From the NCBI GenBank assembly GCA_050084515.1, contig CM114272.1, positions 24,552,001 through 24,616,000 of the forward strand: a stretch of 64,000 bases of DNA, read 5' to 3'. Shown here piece after piece: positions 57,340-64,000 of this stretch. The DNA is from Blasia pusilla. Lineage: Eukaryota > Marchantiophyta > Marchantiopsida > Blasiales. The translations under genes and the position numbers were made by a program. The first letter of the stretch is position 1. Each line of letters opens with the position of its first letter. The notes below the pieces were generated by a model. It did not search any database and had not been told where the DNA came from. It was given only the letters and a program-made list of their open reading frames with translations.

Positions 57340-59480
57340 CAATCCTATTGGTTCAAAGTGTCAAGAGGAGGAATTTGCAAAATGAAGGGCACTTTCCAAT
57401 AATAATTTAGATTTGGAGACAACATGACTATTAGCTTTAGCTTTGTGTATCACACTTGCCTTTTAGTAGTTCTTCATTTCATGCCAATGATTCTTTTTCA
57501 CTTATGTTCATATAGCATATGGGCTAGAAAATTAAAACAATTCCAAACTTTCATTAAGATATGTTTTTAAGTGAGAGAGCATCAAAGTTTGAATACTAGA
57601 TATTTCCTCGAGCCGTATCATGTTAAGAAACTATTCTATACAATATTATCCTAGCTAGTTGGAAGTACAATATACTACTATCCAACCAGGTTTGACTCTC
57701 TCAAAGTGGCATGTCCAGCAAGATTTCCATTTATTTTGTGAAAATATAATCTCTCTCCGCTACTTACGAATAGAATTTTGATAATTTCTCTAGACTGGCA
57801 ATAAACTAGTAGATAAGTCAACTAGTAGTAAAGAACTATATCTCCAAAATTGGAGTCGTTAATTTTTGAAATATACCCTAGAAGATGCCATGATTGTATC
57901 ACTATAGAATTGAAGGATAACTATTCTAGTAAGAATAGAAAGATCGGGTCAGATTTTAAAATTTGGAAACACTAGAACGGGAAATTTTTAGAAGAATTGA
58001 AAATCCATCGTACGACTAATCAAGTTTGAAATATTCCCAAGTTTTTTTTACGTTCCCTCATAAATTTATTTACACATAGTCTTATCACAAACCTAACACA
58101 TAATTTCCCTTAATTTATTTTCCGGTTGTGAAAAGCCATGTAAATTGCATGATTATGGATGAAGAACAATAAGTTGTTAAGAGCCCCTTTACGTACATTC
58201 AAAGAAACCCCTTTCATTTAGCTTTTAATTAAAGTGAATATATATCCACGCACACATTCGCGTCCATGACAAAGCCAAAATAGTTGAGCTTGGGGTTAAA
58301 CTTACTTGCCTAAATAGGCAACAAAGTTAGACTCTTCTTAACGAAACGACCAACATCGCCTTAACTTCAAGAATTAATTTTATTCAGTCAATTATTAAAA
58401 TGCAATAACCATTTTCAAGAAATCTGAGTTGACTTTTCCCACATATATCCCTTCATTTTGGCCTTCATATGGGGTGGTTTCATTCCATTTGAGAAAACGA
58501 AAAATTTGTCTTCTTCCTACGATATTTGCGAATGAGAATATGGATATCAATGTTTAATATTTTTATACCTTGGGTACCTTCGAACCCCAAGGAAGAGAAG
58601 GAGGATTTATGGACCTGAAAGTCCGTGAAGAATAGTGAAATTCGTCTATGTTTAGAAAAAGACAAAAGACTTCTTACGGACTGCTAAAGAAAGAGAAAGT
58701 CAATCTTTGATATCATCATCTAAGATGCAGACGATGCCATGCAAAATATGATTGCTGCACATGTTGTTGCAATCTTCTATTCCAAACAAATTTCAAATGA
58801 AAAATGTGGATATGACTCTTAACTTTTTACATTTTGGATTGTGATCCCCAAAAACTAAATGGACAAGGGAATGAGTTGATCGAGATCCCCTTCGAGCATC
58901 TTAAGCTAATTCATCATGGTATGCAAGACAATTAGGCTAAGAATTGTAAGATTAAAATGCGGAGATCAGGAAATTTTACGAGTTCATCTATCGTCCATTT
59001 GGGGGATACTTCCTGCCGTGAGCTCACCACCTACGGCTCGAACGTTTCTCTATGAGAACAAGTTAGGATGAGGAGGACAAATTTTGTCTCGGGAGGAAAT
59101 CCCACTCCCCACCAAACATGGGATCGCATCCTCCTTCCTTTTTGAAATGAAATAGAATAGGAATAAACACCCGTCCCAACATAAACAAAAGAGCATCTCC
59201 AAACATACCATCATGACACAAGTGCCTTGTCTCCAAAATGGAGTCCCCAAGGCTCACAAAGCTCCGATGATGCAAGAAGCAAGCAAAGAAAACAAAAACA
59301 ACCACCACCACTCCACCCAAAACCCTAAATAAACTCTCTCCATTGCAAAAACTATAAAAGAAAAGAAAACGCATAATGGAATCGAAGTCGATCGCATTTG
59401 GAACAAGTGAACCCTCGAAAGATCGTGAGGGGTGAAGGGAATGGATAGTCTGATCCAAAAAAAGCAAAGGGAAGATTGAG
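57340..59480. other. AT-rich DNA, nothing recognised
   Basis: No frames with domains and no clear repeats. The minus-strand frames near 59050-59540 are hydrophobic by composition. Confidence 0.5.
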
Positions 59481-60530
59481 CACATGGGAAGATTGTTGCT
59501 AGAGAGCGCGAGAGACGCAGGGAATCAAGAAAAGGTGGACACATGCACGAGAACAGGATGGGTTGGGAACACGTCTTCCTCCATTCGCGCTCACTTCGGA
59601 GGCGTATGGATTCGAGGAACCGTCAACCAAATCTTTTCTTTTCTTTTTTGCTGCCGATTTATACAACAAATAGGACTTAGGGACATCGTCTAGAATTCTC
59701 TGAGAAAATATGTTGCGCTCGCTCGCCTTCTCCCGTCATGTGTGTGCTCATTTTCGATCCCAGTTTCGAGCAATCATGGGAGAGTTGGGATTCGTTCCGC
59801 GATCAGGGGTTTCGTCGGTTTGGATTGCAGCTTCCATCATGGATCCATGGAAGATCCAAGATATCGCATGGATTTTTCTTCCCTTCTGCGTCTAAGATTG
59901 AAGGAATCATGGGAGGTTTCTTCCATGATTTCTGGTGCCCTCCCTCCTCTCCCTCGAGTTTCATGCGGATTCCTGCAAGTTTCAAGAGTTGTAACGGTGT
60001 TTTGTCCCTTTCGCTTCCGCATCTAAGATTGGGAGATTTCTTCCATCATTTGTGGTGACCTCCCTCCTTCGGATTTCCGACGCTTTCGTGCAAGTTTCAA
60101 GAACCGGTCGCTGTGGAGTTTCATCCCTTTTCCTACTTCCCCGGGAGAGTTTGGGGTTGAGGGCAGCAATTTTCAAGCAGAAAACGCATAGTTTCCAAAT
60201 GTTCTGGCCATACACACTTCTTGATTTTATTTTAGTTTTAGTTTTATTCCTTCTCTCTTCCCTCCCCGTTTTCCGGCAATGAATGGCGAACTGGGGCTTC
60301 TTTTGGCTGAATTTTGCAATGGAATGATTCACCATTGTTCCAATGGTTGCCTCCACAACAACATCATGCTCCCCTCTCCCGCACTTCACTCTAGGATTTT
60401 GGATATGGGGAGGGCATGTTCTCTCCCTTTCATTTTCAAGGAGAGGCATATGTGGGGGGAAGGGGCTGAGGCTCATCTAGTACGGCACCATGGGAGGATG
60501 GAACGAGACCGTGATTGAATAATTAGCCAA
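59480..60530 (+). other. GC-richer island with a 130-base tandem duplication
   Basis: Bases about 59882-60010 and 60011-60130 are diverged tandem copies (shared CGTCTAAGATTG/CATCTAAGATTG, TTTCTTCCATNATTT, TGGTG-CCTCCCTCC, TGCAAGTTTCAAGA). The block stands out in base composition from the AT-rich flanks and could be a promoter with first exon, or part of a repeat. Frames at 59710-60058 show no domain. Confidence 0.45.
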
Positions 60531-60539
60531 TAGGGTCAT

Positions 60540-63500
60540 TTGACCAAGCTTGGACTTCCCATGGGATTAGTGGCGTTCTAGATACTCTAGCTATGTCCAA
60601 GCAAAGAATCTTGGGGGTGTTAAAATGGGCTTGATTGTAGGAGAATTGATGATGCTCAACTGCAATGCACATGAAGTTGTCAACAACTTTGAGAGGGAGG
60701 GAGGGAGGGAGGTTGCGCTTGTGGATGACCTTAAGTGTAACTTCCTTAATTCCCTCAAGTCCATCCATGATCATACTTTCTCCCAATAATTTGAGCTCCA
60801 AATTGTTTGAGTGTGCATATGTGTAGTTCATGTTTGGAGATGGTGGAAAGTCCTTGATGGGTTGTGCATTTTGCATCTAAATAGGGTCTACTCAAAGGAG
60901 TGTCTTTTTTACTTTTGGATAAAAAGAGAGAAATGAGATATCAGCGCTTGAATTGAGATTCGCAATTATCTCCATCTATGCTTAGTGGTATTGTTGGGGA
61001 AGATACATAATTGTTTTGTAGTTTTCGCCAACGATGAGCCTTAATTGGTAGAGTAATTTTATGGGATATCATGCCGCCATTTAGTTTTCATGAAAAAATA
61101 TTTGTTAGAAGAATCATGGTATGAAAACATTTTCCTTTGGATATTCTTGGCCGAATGTTTTCAAAAATGGGATTTTGACTTATCGCGTTATCATCGCATA
61201 TTTATTGCAAAAATACAAATAAAGAATCAACATCATAAGGTTTTGGAAAGAGGGTTTCATTGAGTTTAGCATAACCTGTAGAAAAGCTAATGTAAGAAAT
61301 GGTTTGGATATATTTTTGGCTGAATAATCTCGACAATGAAAAATCCAACATGAAATAGTTGATACTAAGAACCCCTTAATTGTTCGCTTAAAAGGAAGAT
61401 AGAATGAGTAAATGGATCCATTCTCTTGAATTTTAATTACATTTGGTCTAAGGTCTAATATGAAACATCCACCATGGAGATTGAGATCATCTAGAAAATT
61501 ACCAAAAAAATAGCGTGTCTTGTGATTTTTTGGATACAATATTTGCATACTCTTAGTTTTTTTGTCATATTTCAACTAGGTGTTCCTTGCACACTTGAGA
61601 TTTTATCGTCAGAGCATTCCTGTCAAACATGTTTATCCCATTTTAGAGCCCCACCTCGCATCTTAGTAGATTTTGATTAAAATTCCTTAAACACACTCGC
61701 TTGTAACCCTATCCTAGCAATGTTTAAGAGATCATTGTATCACCTTATCAAAACCCAAAAAATTCCGTACTATTGATGACAAGAGTCCATAGTTTAGTGT
61801 GACTGGATTTAGTAGGATGATTTTTACATTTTGAGTAAAATTCTAAGTGGAAAGTGCATGTGAAGTTATGCAAGATGTGAGTTAATTTTACATCGCATTG
61901 AAATCTCTAATACACATCTCAATATGTTTATGAGACAACACCATTTTAGTGGGTACAATATGTTGAGTGCTCAAAATATTGAAACCATGCCATTTAATAA
62001 GGTAAGAGATTGTTATTTGAAAAGAGTGAAGGGAAATTTATAAAGTACAAGGTAAGATAAACAATGTTTTAGTTTTTGTATTATTGAAACTGACTTTATC
62101 ATGTATATTTTAAAGATTAGTCCATTATAAGAAAATTGGTCCTAAATGAGACTAGAATGCTTTTTCTTTCCTTAAAGTCATTCTTCTCATGTTAAATTTG
62201 TCAAAGAGTTTCCTTCATTGTTCTAATGATGTTGAGGTTCTACATTTTTAAAAAAAAATTAGGATATTGTTTTCAGGTTAAGATACAATACTCTTTGAAA
62301 TTCATGAAAAGATAAAAGAAATTTACCAATGGTCATTATAAATAAATATTCCCAATATAGACTCCATACTCAAAATCCATCCTGATAATTTGATCCATAA
62401 AAAAATTCCTAATTAGTATTTTTTAATTTTATTTCCTCTTCTCCTTGAAATACTAATGAAAAAGTCCCAATATTTTCTAAGATGTGTGCGTTAAAGGTCA
62501 AACGGTCACCCATCGAACAAGTATGTGATTGTGAGCAACACATTTGGTTCTATGTTTGTGTTTGGCTTTGATTTCATCATCATAATATATATAATAATTG
62601 GCAACCCCATATGCACGATAAGACAAGATTGTAAGATAATAAGACAAGATAGGCAACATGTTTGAATTTTGTTATTTGAGTCAAAATAGATGGATAGAAA
62701 TAGATAGGGATTTAGAAGAAGATAGAGATTTGAGTGGAATGAAAAAATTATGAATCAATTAATAATTTATTTAATATTAGAAGGGGTGATTATAAATAGA
62801 AAAAATTGGAATGATTCTGATAAATAACGAAAAATTTACAATTTGTGCTTAAATTCATATTTGATGTAAAGGGAAAATAAAATTTAATGGAAATAATAGA
62901 TTTTTTAATTTTAATGGAGAGATAAAATTACTTAGGGGATTGGATATCATTGAAATTTGAATGGAGGATTTTAATTACTTATAAGAGTGAAATGTTATTT
63001 CTCTTCTAAGATGTTAGAAAATATAAATTATATTCAAAATTTGAAAAAAATAAAATATTAATTCAAAATATTTTTAATTCACATGTGATATTTTGGGAAA
63101 GGAAAATGAATTGAAATGGAAAAGGAAAAAATTAATTAAAATTAATTTAGAATTTAACTAGTGAATATTATTTTCGTGGGAAGAGTCGAAGGGGAAAATT
63201 AGTCATTCTTAGAATTTTTACGGAGGAGCGAAATTGTTTAGGGGAGATGGAAGAATGCCTTTTTGATTTGTGAACACTTATTTATTTGACACGTGGCAAC
63301 TGGGCAGCAAGAAAATGTTTCACATGCTACGAGCAAGAAGAAAAAATTTGTGTTCAACATCATTAATTTGTTCCCTTCACGGGCTACATACACTAGCTCT
63401 TAAACACTTTTTTGATTTCCTGTGCATAGCACATGTACCTTACTAGTTTAACTTGCTATTATTATCTTATATAATCACGAAGTTTCTTAAATAAGATAGC

Positions 63501-64000
63501 AAAATGGTAGTTAGGGCTTAGGGACGTAGCACAATTGTATGTTCCGTTTTTTTACTTTGGGTCTTATAAGCATTCCATTTTGAATAAGACTAGTTTGAAT
63601 TAATAAGAAGGTAGTGTAATCACTTATTTGGATGTACATACTTGAATCCAGTTGGGAGTACTTTTAATGGGAAAAATTATGATAAGATTAACTAAGTAGG
63701 AAAGTGGAATATCAATACATGCTTTTTAGGAGGTTTGCATGTGGCATTATTCATCCCCCATGCAACCTATTGGGGCGACCGAGCATATGACGCTAGAACG
63801 GGTGATATTCTTCGGATCATTACAAGAGATCATTGCCTAATTTTACTATTAGAAATAGTTTCAATATTCCAAGTAAAGTAGCATCTTCGTAATTCGTGAA
63901 AGTTCGCATAAAAGATGTTCAAAAATAGTTTCGATTGTAGAGTTTGCAACTTTCCTCCTTTCATATTGACTATTTCAATCTCCCTATTTAAATTCATGTT
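60540..64000. other. AT-rich intergenic DNA to the window end
   Basis: No gene is supported. Frames at 60523-60876 and 61180-61575 (minus) lack motifs. A short (GGGA)n-type run lies at about 60691-60709. From 62600 the DNA is very A-rich with many near-repeats of AATTTAAT-like strings. Confidence 0.5.

Overview
The window looks like nuclear DNA of a green-lineage plant. Two genes have GT-AG introns and plant-type products: a secretory-pathway O-fucosyltransferase and an ESRP/hnRNP-F-like RNA-binding protein. Between them lie decayed CACTA, Ty3/gypsy and LINE elements, minisatellites, GA/CT/TA microsatellites and long AT-rich stretches. The gypsy protease/RT style recalls elements of charophyte algae and seed-free land plants, so I favour a bryophyte, lycophyte, fern or charophyte-like alga over a seed plant. 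The sequence does not settle this.

Layout. 1-2.5 kb: an array of about 27-base hairpins built on one stem motif, then a tandem duplication with a period near 680 bases. 3-6.3 kb: strand-skewed sequence without a recognisable gene, and one copy of a dispersed repeat split by a 260-base insertion with 14-base direct repeats. 7.6-13.1 kb: a decayed CACTA (En/Spm) transposon. 14.8-20.9 kb: a heavily decayed plus-strand Ty3/gypsy element. 21-25.5 kb: repeats and AT-rich DNA. 25.5-32.1 kb: the O-fucosyltransferase gene, eight coding exons, with a LINE 3' end in intron 6. 34.1-34.5 kb: a possible LINE RT fragment. 39-44.2 kb: a second, better preserved gypsy copy on the minus strand. 47.0-54.4 kb: a minisatellite next to the promoter, then the RNA-binding protein gene. 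55-64 kb: GC-rich patches in AT-rich DNA, with a perfect 19-base hairpin and a possible BED-type zinc finger remnant.

The main discovery candidate is the gypsy family. The two copies, on opposite strands, share an unusual order: aspartic protease (kept in the plus copy), a cytosine-C5 DNA methyltransferase, reverse transcriptase, RNase H, integrase and a C-terminal PHD finger, then a polypurine tract and LTR. Because two separately decayed copies agree, this is an inherited family design and not a chance insertion. A methyltransferase ('writer') plus a PHD chromatin 'reader' on one retroelement suggests an element that could choose and modify its chromatin target. Both copies are dead: stops, frameshifts, and 5' ends missing.

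The two host genes look intact. Their reconstructed exons keep reading frame across every junction, except for an uncertain last exon in the RNA-binding gene.
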